DNA of 64,000 nt from Aridibaculum aurantiacum (GCF_017355875.1 NZ_JAFEWC010000001.1:1240001-1304000), one strand, 5' to 3'. Positions 17,040 through 26,496 are shown, counted from the stretch's first letter. Translations and numbers: made by a program. The notes: a model not told the origin generated them from the letters alone.

Positions 17040-17217
17040 TAAAATTTTCTATGTCACCTCCACAGTTTTCAATTCGCTTACAGCCAGCATTAGTTTCAAC
17101 CTTCCTTAACTGCGCCCCATTAGCCTCTGCTATGCTTAAAACTTTTTAATCCTTATTTTCGATTTTTAATCAGCCCTTAAACCTGTATCTAAACCTTCTG
17201 AAAAATATATCTCAAGA

Positions 17218-18789
17218 ATGATCTTAATTGTAGACGACAAGCAAGAGAATGTGTTTTCGCTGCGAACGGTGCTTGAGCAACATGGGTTCAGTACCGATAC
17301 CGCGTTGTCAGGTGAAGATGCGCTGAAGAAGGTACTGAAGAACGAGTACGCACTCATCATTCTTGACGTGCAAATGCCTGTGATGGATGGATATGAAGTG
17401 GCTGAAGCGATCACTGGTTTCAATAAGACGAAAGACATCCCGATCATCTTTTTATCCGCAGTAAATAAGGATAAAAAATTCATCACCAAAGGTTTTGAAT
17501 CAGGAGCACTGGAATACCTGACAAAGCCTGTTGATCCTGAGATCCTCATTTTGAAGGTGCGTAATTTCTACCGCCTGTACGAGAAGACGAATGCACTGAA
17601 AGAAGCAGAAAAAGCCCTTACCGCCAATGTAAAAGAGTTGCACCAAACGCTGGAAGCTTTGCCCAATATGGCTTTTACAGCAGACAGGTCAGGTAAGATA
17701 ACATCTGTAAATAAACAGTGGCTGCAATACTCAAATGCAACAAATGCTTTTCCTGAAGGTCATCCGCAGTCTGCTCCTTTACAAGAGCAATGGCTGCAAG
17801 CAATTGAAAATGGTGAGCCGGTAGAAACTGAGGTATGCATCCGGAGGCTGGATGATGAAAAATTTTATCATCATTTGCTGAAAGCAACACCCGTGGTCAT
17901 TGATGGTGTCATTGCGCGTTGGGTAGGAACCATCAGCAGCATTCATGACCAGAAAATGCTGAACGAAACACTCGAAAAGAAAGTAGCCGAACGTACCAAA
18001 GAACTACTGGAGATCAACCGCGAATTGGAGATCAGCAACCACGACCTGCAACAGTTTGCTTCTGTAGCATCACACGATCTTAAAGAGCCACTGAGGAAGA
18101 TACAGGTGTTCGCTAATTTTATAAAAGACAAAGGCAAGCCTGAAGGTGCAATAGCTAATTATCTTGAAAAAGTATTGCTGTCGTCGGAGCGTATGAACAC
18201 AGTGATCACTGATCTTCTTTCTTTCGCACGGCTATCAGCACCTGATATTTTTCGCGATGCCGATCTCAATGAAATAATCGATGGAATACTTGATGACCTG
18301 GAACTGGTGATAGAGGAAAAGCAGGCAACCATACACGTAAGTAAGTTGCCAATATTAGAGGTCGTTCCTGCACTGATGCGCCAGTTGTTCCAGAACATTA
18401 TCAGCAATGCGCTTAAGTTCTCTCGTGCCGATGTGCCGCCGCAGGTTGATATACGCGCAGAGTTGGTAAATCATCCGTCAATAGACAGCCCGGCAGTAGC
18501 CAATGGAAATTATTGCAGGCTCTCTATCTCCGACAATGGCATTGGCTTCCAGGAAAAATATGTCGCCAAGATCTTCCATATTTTCCAGCGCCTTCACACC
18601 CGTACCGATTACGAAGGCACAGGCATAGGCTTGGCAATAGCTAAAAAAATTGTAGACAGGCACAATGGATTTATAGCAGCCACCAGTCAACCTGGTGAAG
18701 GTTCTACCTTCTATATTATCGTTCCTGTAAAACAAGACCAGCTTCATAAAACACTTGAAGAAAGGCAGTATACTGCTGCTTCACTGTAA
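17218..18789 (+). CDS. Receiver-PAS-histidine kinase hybrid (soluble)
   Basis: 523 residues. An N-terminal receiver domain has acidic pocket VDD, phospho-acceptor Asp50 (IILDVQMPVMDGYE) and Lys in LTKPVD. A PAS domain (about 145-245) and a coiled coil (LEKKVAERTKELLEINREL) follow. The DHp H-box QQFASVASHDLKEPLRKI has His286, and HATPase_c has N-box NIISNALKFSR, SDNGIGF and GTGIGLAIAKKIVDRH. No membrane segment is seen. The receiver at the N-terminus suggests control by another kinase, most likely the hybrid kinase encoded next. Its coding end overlaps the open frame of that gene, whose probable ATG is 14 bases past this stop. Confidence 0.93.
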   Translation: MILIVDDKQENVFSLRTVLEQHGFSTDTALSGEDALKKVLKNEYALIILDVQMPVMDGYEVAEAITGFNKTKDIPIIFLSAVNKDKKFITKGFESGALEYLTKPVDPEILILKVRNFYRLYEKTNALKEAEKALTANVKELHQTLEALPNMAFTADRSGKITSVNKQWLQYSNATNAFPEGHPQSAPLQEQWLQAIENGEPVETEVCIRRLDDEKFYHHLLKATPVVIDGVIARWVGTISSIHDQKMLNETLEKKVAERTKELLEINRELEISNHDLQQFASVASHDLKEPLRKIQVFANFIKDKGKPEGAIANYLEKVLLSSERMNTVITDLLSFARLSAPDIFRDADLNEIIDGILDDLELVIEEKQATIHVSKLPILEVVPALMRQLFQNIISNALKFSRADVPPQVDIRAELVNHPSIDSPAVANGNYCRLSISDNGIGFQEKYVAKIFHIFQRLHTRTDYEGTGIGLAIAKKIVDRHNGFIAATSQPGEGSTFYIIVPVKQDQLHKTLEERQYTAASL

Positions 18790-18802
18790 CCCCCATATCC
18801 AG

Positions 18803-21800
18803 ATGAATAAGATGTTCAAACGAATTTCCCTGACAGGAAAATTGATGCTGATAGCTATATTCCCGATACTGCTATTGGTATTTTTCGCCATCCAGATCTA
18901 CAAGGAAAAATCGGAGCGGCTCGAGATCCTCAACAACTATATTGAACGTATAGAACAATCAGCAGCCATAAGTAATGTGGTAGATGTACTGCAGGTTGAA
19001 CGTCGCCTTAGCTTTGGCTATTCCATCTCTCGTTCATGGCGTACGGAAATGTTGATGGAACGCAAGAAAACGGATGAGGCTATTCAGAAAATGGTACAGT
19101 TCGAATGGGTGTCGTCATCACCTAAGTATACTTTTCTTGATAGCCTTCAGCAAATACGCGCAGCTATAGATGACACCTCCATTACCCCCAATGGTGTTAT
19201 GACCTACTATACCAACACCATTTTCAGGGTCAACACACTCAACATAATTACCGGCGGAAACATCACCTATCTAAATCCGGTGAATGCAGACCTGATGAGC
19301 CAGAAGTTGATGATGGAAATGATCACTTACCTGGGTATCGTTCGGGCTTCTATTTATTATTCATTGTATACAAAATACCAGGATCCTGCTATTATTGACC
19401 AGGTGAGATCTATTTACCTGATCTATAATAGTTACATCCGCGAGATACAGGATAAAGGATCACCGGCAGCCAATGCTGCACTAACAAAATTGTTATCTAC
19501 AGGAGAGCCTGCTGCTATTAGTGCTTATATAGAAAACGGTATCCAGAACCAGCGGCTCGATACGACGTGGGATGCAGAAAAATGGTGGACAACATCAGCA
19601 AAGGCAGTAGACCAATTAAAACATTTACAACGTGAGCTGTTGAACAATGTAAGCAATGGCATCCTGCATATTTATGAAACTGAAAAGACAAATCGTGACA
19701 GGAGCGTCCTGTTCCTTATTTTAAGTATAGCTGCTGTTTTAGGTATTGTGTCTTATACAATCACTACCATCACTAAAACATTGAATGAACTGAATGTCGC
19801 TGCAAAGAAAATAGCAACCGGGGCTACAGGTATTCAACTGGATGTTGCGTCGCGTGATGTTATTGCCAGCCTTGCTGATTCAATTGTATACATAGATAAG
19901 AATAATCAAAAGCTTGCAGTGGCAGCCGACGCTATAGGCAGTGGCAATTTTGATGTAGAGGTGGTTGCCCGCAGCAGCGAAGATATTCTCGGCAATGCTG
20001 TATTGCACATGAAGAACGACCTGCAGATGTATCACAAAGAGAATGAACAAAAGCTTTGGGTACATGAAGGTATTGCTGCGGTCAATGATGCCATACGTGG
20101 GCAGAAGACTGTGCAGGTACTCTCTGCAGATGTGCTGAATGCGCTGGTTTCTTTTATAGGCGCAGAAGTAGGGCTAATGTATACTGCCTATGAAAAGCAC
20201 CTGCAGTTTGCAGCAGCTTATGCAGTGTCCGATACCACTTTTATCCCGTCGCAAATTGGTTATGGAGAAACACTCATTGGCCAGGTTGCGCAAAACAAGC
20301 AGCTGATGCAGTTGAAGAATATTCCAACTGACTTTATCAAAATAAGAACGGGTACAGGTGAAGCTATGCCTACCAATATTTTGCTGGTACCACTGGTGCA
20401 CAACGATGTATTGGAAGCTGTTGTTGAGATAGGTTGCCTGCAAGAAACAGCTGATAAAACCATTGCTTTCCTAGAGCAAGTAATACCAGCCATAGCATTA
20501 GCCATACAAGGTGCAAAGAGCCGCGCCAGGTTGCAGGAATTGTTCGAGCAGGTACAGTCGCAGGCTGAAGAGCTGCAGGCTCAGCACAGGGACCTGGAGA
20601 ACATCAATGCTGAATTGGAAACGCATACAGAGCGCCTGCAGGCATCGGAAGAGGAACTAAAAGTACAGCAGGAGGAATTGTTGCAGGCCAACCAGGAGCT
20701 GGAGGAAAGATCAAGGCTATTGGAAGAACGCAATCAATTAATCGTTGAGAAAAACATTGAGATACAGCAGAAGGCAGAAGAGCTGGAGCTGAGTTCAAAA
20801 TACAAATCGGAGTTCCTGGCAAATATGTCGCATGAGCTTCGTACGCCACTAAACTCGGTGCTGTTGTTATCGCGCCTGCTGGCTGAGAACAATGATCATA
20901 ATCTTTCTGCAGAACAGGTAGAGTATGCAAGGGTGATACAGTCTAGCGGAAATGGATTGCTGTCGCTGATAGATGAGATACTTGATCTATCTAAAATAGA
21001 AGCCGGCAAAATGGAGCTGGAATACCAGCCGGTATTGGTGCAGGAAATCGTGCAGGATATACGTTCTTTGTTTGCACCGCTAGCCAAAGAAAAAGGGCTT
21101 GATTTCAATGTCCATGTAGAGCCACAACTACCTTCTACCATAGAAACAGACAAGCAGCGCCTGGAGCAGGTGCTGAAAAACCTGTTATCAAACGCGCTTA
21201 AGTTTACCACCCAAGGCTCTGTTAGCTTTTCTGTTTCTACCCTCAAAGACAACCATGCATTTATCTGCTTTTCGGTAAAAGACACAGGGATTGGTATTCC
21301 TAAAGAAAAGCATGCGCTCATCTTTGAAGCGTTTCAGCAAGCCGATGGATCTACACGCAGAAAATTTGGTGGTACCGGCCTTGGACTTTCCATTAGCCGC
21401 GAACTAACAAGGCTCTTAGGCGGAGAAATTAAGTTGGCAAGTGAGCCGGGTAAGGGAACTGAATTCACCATTTATATTCCAATAGAAAAAGTGGCAGCGG
21501 CAGCACTCGGTGAAACAGAGTCTGAGGATGATGAGAAGCAAGCTTCAGTACAGGCACCTGTGTTCAGGAAAGGCTTCAGGGTGGAAAGAATTCCAGAGGC
21601 TTTACCCGATGATCGTGCGCATGTTTCACCAAGCGAGAAGACGCTGTTGATAATAGAAGATGATACAGCTTTTGCGAAAGCGCTGGTAGAATATACGCGG
21701 CAGAAAGGTTATAAAGCCCTGGTAGCTGTAAGGGGCGATGAAGGAATAGAGCTGGCGCAAAAGTACAAGCCAATGGGCATCTTGCTCGATATACAATTGC

Positions 21801-22816
21801 CTGTGAAAGATGGTTGGGAAGTGATGGAAGAATTGAAATCAAATCCAATCACGCGTCATATCCCGGTGCACATGATGTCTTCGCTCGAGGCTAAAAAAGA
21901 GAGCCTGGTGAAAGGTGCAGTTGATTTCATCAACAAGCCTGTTGCGTTTGAGCAGATGCAGGATGTGTTCAAGAAAATTGAGCATGTGCTGACCAAGGAT
22001 CCTAAGAAAGTGCTGATACTGGAGGAGAATAAAAAGCATGCAAAAGCACTGGCATATTTCCTTGAAACATTTAATGTGAATACTGAAATATCGGCCAGTA
22101 TAGATGAAGGTGTAGATGTACTGCAGCGCGAAGGAGTGGATTGCGTAATTCTTGATATGGGTGTGCCTGATCATGCTTCGTACCAAACACTGGAGCAGGT
22201 GAAGAAGACGCCTGGACTTGAGAATTTGCCTATCATCATTTTCACAGGCAGGAACGTATCAAAGCCAGAGGAAATGCGCATCAAGCAATATGCAGATTCT
22301 ATAGTGCTTAAGACGGCGCAGTCGTACCAGCGTATCATTGATGAAGTGTCGCTGTTCCTGCACCTGGTAGAAGAGTCAAAGAATGATAGCGGCGCAGGTA
22401 AATACAAACGCTTAGGTGCATTGAACGAGGTGCTGGCAGGTAAAAAGATACTTGTGACAGATGACGATGTGAGGAATATCTTCTCCCTTACAAAAGCATT
22501 GGAGATCCACAACATGGAAGTGTATACTGCGGTAGATGGTCGCGAGGCGCTGAAACGACTGGAAGAACATCCTGATATGAATGTAGTGCTGATGGATATA
22601 ATGATGCCTGAAATGGATGGCTACGAGGCCATGAGGAAGATACGTGCCCAGAAAGCATTTCAACATTTACCCATAATAGCTGTAACTGCTAAAGCAATGA
22701 CCGGCGACAGGGAAAAATGCATACAGGCCGGCGCTTCCGATTACATTTCTAAACCCGTAGATATTGACCAGCTGACATCGTTGTTACGTGTATGGTTATA
22801 CGATAAAAGTATTTGA
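18803..22816 (+). CDS. Membrane hybrid histidine kinase with three C-terminal receiver domains
   Basis: 1337 residues from the ATG at 18803 (MNKMFKRISLTGKLM). Order: membrane segment (about 12-32), extracytoplasmic helical sensor region with VVDVLQVERRLSFGYSISR that resembles a NIT (nitrate/nitrite-type) sensor, second membrane segment (about 307-325), HAMP, GAF-like domain (about 430-570), long Glu-rich coiled coil, DHp H-box FLANMSHELRTP (His677), HATPase_c, then receivers with Asp996 (LLDIQLPVKDGWE), Asp1118 (ILDMGVPDHAS) and Asp1265 (LMDIMMPEMDGYE). The second receiver is atypical (LEENKKH instead of a DD/ED pair; DMGVPD). The layout implies branched phosphoryl flow. A single-domain response regulator follows one base after the stop. 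Confidence 0.94.
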   Translation: MNKMFKRISLTGKLMLIAIFPILLLVFFAIQIYKEKSERLEILNNYIERIEQSAAISNVVDVLQVERRLSFGYSISRSWRTEMLMERKKTDEAIQKMVQFEWVSSSPKYTFLDSLQQIRAAIDDTSITPNGVMTYYTNTIFRVNTLNIITGGNITYLNPVNADLMSQKLMMEMITYLGIVRASIYYSLYTKYQDPAIIDQVRSIYLIYNSYIREIQDKGSPAANAALTKLLSTGEPAAISAYIENGIQNQRLDTTWDAEKWWTTSAKAVDQLKHLQRELLNNVSNGILHIYETEKTNRDRSVLFLILSIAAVLGIVSYTITTITKTLNELNVAAKKIATGATGIQLDVASRDVIASLADSIVYIDKNNQKLAVAADAIGSGNFDVEVVARSSEDILGNAVLHMKNDLQMYHKENEQKLWVHEGIAAVNDAIRGQKTVQVLSADVLNALVSFIGAEVGLMYTAYEKHLQFAAAYAVSDTTFIPSQIGYGETLIGQVAQNKQLMQLKNIPTDFIKIRTGTGEAMPTNILLVPLVHNDVLEAVVEIGCLQETADKTIAFLEQVIPAIALAIQGAKSRARLQELFEQVQSQAEELQAQHRDLENINAELETHTERLQASEEELKVQQEELLQANQELEERSRLLEERNQLIVEKNIEIQQKAEELELSSKYKSEFLANMSHELRTPLNSVLLLSRLLAENNDHNLSAEQVEYARVIQSSGNGLLSLIDEILDLSKIEAGKMELEYQPVLVQEIVQDIRSLFAPLAKEKGLDFNVHVEPQLPSTIETDKQRLEQVLKNLLSNALKFTTQGSVSFSVSTLKDNHAFICFSVKDTGIGIPKEKHALIFEAFQQADGSTRRKFGGTGLGLSISRELTRLLGGEIKLASEPGKGTEFTIYIPIEKVAAAALGETESEDDEKQASVQAPVFRKGFRVERIPEALPDDRAHVSPSEKTLLIIEDDTAFAKALVEYTRQKGYKALVAVRGDEGIELAQKYKPMGILLDIQLPVKDGWEVMEELKSNPITRHIPVHMMSSLEAKKESLVKGAVDFINKPVAFEQMQDVFKKIEHVLTKDPKKVLILEENKKHAKALAYFLETFNVNTEISASIDEGVDVLQREGVDCVILDMGVPDHASYQTLEQVKKTPGLENLPIIIFTGRNVSKPEEMRIKQYADSIVLKTAQSYQRIIDEVSLFLHLVEESKNDSGAGKYKRLGALNEVLAGKKILVTDDDVRNIFSLTKALEIHNMEVYTAVDGREALKRLEEHPDMNVVLMDIMMPEMDGYEAMRKIRAQKAFQHLPIIAVTAKAMTGDREKCIQAGASDYISKPVDIDQLTSLLRVWLYDKSI

Positions 22817-22817
22817 C

Positions 22818-23177
22818 ATGGAAGGTGATAAACTACTCATCATAGATGATGATCCTCGGAACATTTTTGCGCTGCAGGCGGTACTGAAGGCACGAGGTTT
22901 TCCTGTGGTGTCAGCATCATCAGCAATGGAAGGCATTAAAATTTTACAGGAACAATCCGGGTTCAAAGTTGTTCTGTTAGACATGATGATGCCTGAGATG
23001 GATGGTTACGAAGCCATTGGTGAAATAAAAAAGCTGGAGCATTCAAGTGTTATCAAGATTATAGCTGTAACAGCGCAGGCCATGGTGGGTGACCGCGAAA
23101 AATGTTTGGCAGCAGGAGCCGATGGTTATGTTTCCAAACCGATAGATGTAGATGTATTGTTGAACCTGGTGCAATAG
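22818..23177 (+). CDS. Single-domain response regulator (CheY-like receiver)
   Basis: 119 residues from the ATG at 22818, one base after the stop of the hybrid kinase. It is a complete receiver: IIDDDPRN, phospho-acceptor Asp55 in VLLDMMMPEMDGYE, Thr in IAVTAQAM and Lys in YVSKPID. There is no output domain. It closely resembles the third receiver of the upstream kinase (shared DDDxRNIF, MMPEMDGYEA, GDREKC, AGAxxYxSKP), so it probably arose from it by duplication. It may shuttle phosphate between kinases. Confidence 0.93.
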   Translation: MEGDKLLIIDDDPRNIFALQAVLKARGFPVVSASSAMEGIKILQEQSGFKVVLLDMMMPEMDGYEAIGEIKKLEHSSVIKIIAVTAQAMVGDREKCLAAGADGYVSKPIDVDVLLNLVQ

Positions 23178-23190
23178 AAAAAGTAAAACG

Positions 23191-24000
23191 ATGATCAAGG
23201 ATGAGGAGGTAGGAATTTTATTAAATGACTTGCTTAATAAATATGGCTACGATTTTACCGAGTATTCGCAGGCCTCGCTGAAGCGACGGATCAACCGTTT
23301 GTTTGCATTGGATGGCTTTCCAAGTTTTGCTGAGTTGCGCTATCGTGTACTGAAAGATGAGGCATACCTGCGCCGTTTTGTAGAGGAGGTAACGGTGAAT
23401 GTAACAGAAATGTTTCGCGATCCTTCCTTCTATCGTATTCTCCGTACAGAAGTATTACCTGTCCTTGCTACTTATCCATTCATTCGTATATGGCATGCAG
23501 GCTGCTCCACCGGCGAAGAAGTGTATTCTATGGCCATCCTGCTGCAGGAGGCAAACCTGCTGCAGCGCTCATTGTTATATGCTACCGATCTAAATCCTGA
23601 TGTGCTGGAGAGGGCAAAACAAGGCATCTTTCCGCTAAGCCAAATGAAGCAGTATTCAGAAAATTATATAGCAGCAGGAGGCACTAAAGAATTCTCCTCG
23701 TACTATTCTTCGCGATATGAAAGAGCAAAATTCTCTAAAGAGCTTTCTGAAAGAATGATCTTCTCTACGCACAACCTCGTTTCCGATCGTTCATTCAATG
23801 AGTTCCAACTGATCATGTGCCGCAACGTGATGATCTATTTTGATAAAGAGCTACAGGAAAGGGTACTGCATCTTTTTGATCAAAGCCTGGAGCCGTTGGG
23901 TTTCCTTGCTTTAGGATCAAAAGAGACTTTACGTTTCGCAACTATAGCCAAGCGTTACACCCAGTTGTACAAAGAAAAAATATGGCGCAAAGCAGCATAA
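23191..24000 (+). CDS. cheR: CheR-type protein-glutamate O-methyltransferase
   Basis: 269 residues, the full CheR length. The N-terminal helical domain (YGYDFTEYSQASLKRRINR) precedes the SAM-binding domain with WHAGCSTGEEVYSMAILL, LLYATDLNPDVLERAKQG and LIMCRNVMIYFDKELQERVL. Known members methylate glutamates on chemoreceptors using S-adenosylmethionine. No receptor, CheA or CheW gene is near, so the target is unclear. The gene lies 13 bases after the response regulator and overlaps cheB by 19 bases, indicating one operon. Confidence 0.94.
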   Translation: MIKDEEVGILLNDLLNKYGYDFTEYSQASLKRRINRLFALDGFPSFAELRYRVLKDEAYLRRFVEEVTVNVTEMFRDPSFYRILRTEVLPVLATYPFIRIWHAGCSTGEEVYSMAILLQEANLLQRSLLYATDLNPDVLERAKQGIFPLSQMKQYSENYIAAGGTKEFSSYYSSRYERAKFSKELSERMIFSTHNLVSDRSFNEFQLIMCRNVMIYFDKELQERVLHLFDQSLEPLGFLALGSKETLRFATIAKRYTQLYKEKIWRKAA

Positions 24001-24563
24001 GAAACAACTACCAATTGCTGGTGATCGGTGGATCAGCCGGTAGCTTAGAGGTGCTGATAAATGTGCTGCCACACCTGCGTAACGATCTTGCTTTGGCAAT
24101 AGTAGTTGTCATGCACAGGAAGCCGGGTGAATCTTTTCTTACAGATATCATTGCATCAAAAACCAGCTGGCCTGTAAAAGAAGCCGAGGAAAAAGAAGCA
24201 ATACAACAAGGTCATATTTATATAGCTCCTGCTGATTATCACTTGCTGTTGGAAAAGGATAGAACGTTCTCACTTGATTTTTCTGAAAAGATCCATTTCA
24301 GCAGGCCTGCCATTGATGCCACTTTTGAAACTGCTTCAGAGGCCTATGGAGGTGCAGTGATAGGTGTGCTGTTATCAGGCGCTAATGCCGATGGTGCCAG
24401 TGGTCTTGGCCTGGTAAAAAAAGCAGGTGGTCTTACCATTGTGCAAGATCCATCAGAGGCTGCGGTGCCTTATATGCCCGAGCAGGCCATACAGCAGGTA
24501 ACGGTAGATTATATAGCCACTACCACTATGATCATAGATATCATCAATAGGATAGGACAATAA
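23982..24563 (+). CDS. cheB: CheB-type protein-glutamate methylesterase, catalytic domain only
   Basis: 193 residues comprising just the esterase domain. The catalytic triad is visible: Ser18 (VIGGSAGSLEVL), His45 (VVMHRKPGESF) and Asp137 (SGANADGASGLG). Classical CheB has an N-terminal receiver that activates it; that part is missing, so control may come from a separate receiver encoded upstream. It overlaps cheR by 19 bases. The pair likely sets a reversible methylation state on an unidentified protein, perhaps one of the coiled-coil kinases in the cluster (inference). Confidence 0.93.
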   Translation: MAQSSIRNNYQLLVIGGSAGSLEVLINVLPHLRNDLALAIVVVMHRKPGESFLTDIIASKTSWPVKEAEEKEAIQQGHIYIAPADYHLLLEKDRTFSLDFSEKIHFSRPAIDATFETASEAYGGAVIGVLLSGANADGASGLGLVKKAGGLTIVQDPSEAAVPYMPEQAIQQVTVDYIATTTMIIDIINRIGQ

Positions 24564-24600
24564 GATGTTCTATTCCTCCACCATCCTCACCACATCTTGT

Positions 24601-24608
24601 TATTTTTG
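24601..24608 (+). promoter_or_regulatory. Candidate -7 box before the Crp/Fnr gene
   Basis: TATTTTTG matches TAnnTTTG exactly and lies 6 bases before the ATG, which would make the transcript almost leaderless. No -33 TTTG is seen at the right spacing. Confidence 0.4.
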
Positions 24609-24614
24609 CTGCGT

Positions 24615-25193
24615 ATGTATGAATTGTTTTTTAGCAGGATAGCGGAAAAGATAGAACTGACGGAAGAGGAGAAGGCTTTATTCATAACTTATCTTACTCC
24701 TAAGAAGTTGCGCCGAAAGCAATACCTGCTGCAGGAAGGTGACGTTTGTAAATCGGTAGCATTTGTAGAAAAAGGTGCACTCCGCTCTTATACTATAGAC
24801 AATAAAGGCACAGAACACATCATTCAATTTGCTTTAGAAGGCTGGTGGATAAGCGATATGTATAGCATGCTTACCGGCGAACCATCCAATCAAAATATAG
24901 ATGCTATTGAAGATTCTGAATTGGTCATCATTAGCCGCAATGCACAGGAAGAACTGATGGAGCGCATTCCTAAATACGAACGTTACAACAGGCTGCTGCT
25001 GCAAAATGCATACATAGCTGCACAGCGGCGAATAAATTATATGGCCAGTTTAACTACGGAAGAAAAGTATACAAAGCTGGTATCTACTTACCCCGATATA
25101 GTACAACGTGTTCCGCAGCACATGATCGCATCCTACCTCGGTCTTACCCCTGAAACCCTTAGCAGGGCTCGTAAGCAGATGACACGCAAGTAA
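24615..25193 (+). CDS. Crp/Fnr-family transcriptional regulator
   Basis: 192 residues from the ATG at 24615. The cyclic-nucleotide-binding-like beta-roll is seen in LLQEGDVCKSVAFVEKGALRSY, and the linking helix in ERYNRLLLQNAYIAAQRRINYM. The C-terminal helix-turn-helix is VPQHMIASYLGLTPETLSRARKQM. Bacteroidota members of this group usually lack residues for cAMP binding and have no Fe-S cysteines; none are seen here. It follows the CheB gene by about 50 bases but has its own promoter-like box, so it may be a separate unit. Targets are unknown. Confidence 0.92.
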   Translation: MYELFFSRIAEKIELTEEEKALFITYLTPKKLRRKQYLLQEGDVCKSVAFVEKGALRSYTIDNKGTEHIIQFALEGWWISDMYSMLTGEPSNQNIDAIEDSELVIISRNAQEELMERIPKYERYNRLLLQNAYIAAQRRINYMASLTTEEKYTKLVSTYPDIVQRVPQHMIASYLGLTPETLSRARKQMTRK

Positions 25194-25209
25194 TTTTTTC
25201 CTCATGCTT

Positions 25210-25236
25210 GCATTGACATTTGTCAATGCTTTTTCT
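25210..25236 (+). terminator. Intrinsic terminator after the Crp/Fnr gene
   Basis: GCATTGACA (25210-25218) and TGTCAATGC (25221-25229) form a perfect stem, followed by TTTTTC. Confidence 0.8.
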
Positions 25237-25271
25237 TATCGATTATCAATGGTGGTGGCGGCAGGTGCTGG

Positions 25272-25279
25272 TAAGTTTG
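25272..25279 (+). promoter_or_regulatory. Candidate -7 box before the dinucleotide-binding protein gene
   Basis: TAAGTTTG matches TAnnTTTG and lies 25 bases before the ATG at 25305. No clear -33 box accompanies it. Confidence 0.45.
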
Positions 25280-25304
25280 CATTGTAAACAAGCAGTAACA
25301 GCAC

Positions 25305-25823
25305 ATGCAAACACAGCAAACAATAGCCATAGTAGGCCTGGGTAATACCGGCAGTGCACTGGCAAAATTATTTGCTTCAGGCAGGCACCGGGTGCTGTTG
25401 TCTGATAAGGATATCGCTGCTTCAGAAGCACTGGCTGTGCAATTATTGCAGGAACATCCAGCTTATGAAGTAGAAGCTATCACTTGTTCTGCCAATGCTT
25501 GCTGGGAGGCTGATGTCATCATACCTGCTGTTGCTTCTGAAGAACTGGAAACCGTAGCTAATTATATAAAAGCTTATGCTAACCAAAAGATAGTTGTTAG
25601 CACATCCATAGAAGGATTGGATAATAGTAAAGTAGCAGGTAAACTTCATGCTTTATTCCCTTTTAGCAAGATTGTACAGCTATATCCTGCAACTGACTTT
25701 GGAGCTTCCTCCAACCAAAGTGTTTCGCTCACTATTGATGGCGCTGATGATGAAGCCGTGGAAATGGTAGCATCGCTTTTTACCGAAGTTGGATGTAAGA
25801 TAACAGCACATATCGCTTCATAA
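25305..25823 (+). CDS. NAD(P)-binding oxidoreductase, F420-dependent reductase/NADP-binding family
   Basis: 172 residues. The N-terminal Rossmann motif IAIVGLGNTGSALAKLFASG binds a dinucleotide; the next strand ends in LLSDKD, and ADVIIPAVASEELETVANYI is typical of the F420_oxidored/ProC-like fold. The protein is shorter than ProC and lacks the C-terminal dimerisation domain. Substrate and cofactor are unknown. It stands alone between a terminator and the YceI gene. Confidence 0.8.
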   Translation: MQTQQTIAIVGLGNTGSALAKLFASGRHRVLLSDKDIAASEALAVQLLQEHPAYEVEAITCSANACWEADVIIPAVASEELETVANYIKAYANQKIVVSTSIEGLDNSKVAGKLHALFPFSKIVQLYPATDFGASSNQSVSLTIDGADDEAVEMVASLFTEVGCKITAHIAS

Positions 25824-25873
25824 TATTTCTCTTATTTCTTTTAATACAAACAATAAACACGTACAAGATCAAC

Positions 25874-26446
25874 ATGAAAAAGATCAGCATTTTTTTAGCA
25901 GCAGCAGTAGTTACTTTCTCTTCTTTTAAAGCAATAGAGAACTGGAAAGTAGACAAAGGACACGCTCGTCTTGGTTTCTCTATCACTCACCTTGGTATCT
26001 CCGACATCAATGGTAGTTTCAAAAATTTTGATGCTACTATCAAGTCATCAAAGCCTGACTTCAGCGATGCGCAGGTTGAGTTAACTGGTGATGTTGCCTC
26101 TATCAATACTGATATTGAAATGAGGGATAAGCACCTGCAAGGAGAAGACTTTTTTGATGCCGCTAAATATCCAACTTTCAATTTTGTAAGCAACGGTATC
26201 AAGCCTGCAGGTAAGAACAAGTACAAGGTTACAGGTAATCTTACACTGCATGGTGTAACTAAGCCGGTAACATTGGATCTTCTATATCGCGGTACAACTA
26301 CCAACCCAATGAGCCAGGCTGCTACAAGTGGTTTCCAGGTTACAGGTAAAATCAAGCGTTCTGATTTCAACCTTGCTACTGGTTTCCCTACAGCTGTTCT
26401 TAGTGACGAAGTAACCATTAAAGCAGATGGTGAATTTGTAAAATAA
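25874..26446 (+). CDS. YceI family protein (secreted lipocalin-like)
   Basis: 190 residues. A signal peptide (MKKISIFLAAAVVTFSSFKA) is followed by the YceI fold: WKVDKGHARLGFSITHLGISDINGSF, VASINTDIEMRDKHLQGEDFFDAAKYP, and NLTLHGVTKPVTLDL. YceI proteins bind amphipathic isoprenoid-type ligands in the periplasm. A strong hairpin follows before the second YceI gene, so the pair may be differently expressed. Confidence 0.93.
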   Translation: MKKISIFLAAAVVTFSSFKAIENWKVDKGHARLGFSITHLGISDINGSFKNFDATIKSSKPDFSDAQVELTGDVASINTDIEMRDKHLQGEDFFDAAKYPTFNFVSNGIKPAGKNKYKVTGNLTLHGVTKPVTLDLLYRGTTTNPMSQAATSGFQVTGKIKRSDFNLATGFPTAVLSDEVTIKADGEFVK

Positions 26447-26452
26447 TCTTGT

Positions 26453-26486
26453 AGAAAGGCTGGTGCTTAGCCAGCCTTTCTCTTTT
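26453..26486 (+). terminator. Hairpin between the two YceI genes
   Basis: AGAAAGGCTGG and CCAGCCTTTCT form a perfect 11-bp stem with a 7-base loop, followed by CTTTTAAAA. It is likely to terminate or attenuate transcription after the first YceI gene. Confidence 0.8.
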
Positions 26487-26496
26487 AAAATATACC

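Noticed and set aside
25210-25236. Operator palindrome for the Crp/Fnr regulator
   Set aside because: GCATTGACA/TGTCAATGC resembles an FNR-like TTGA..TCAA site, but it lies just after the stop and is followed by a T-run, so a terminator is the simpler reading.
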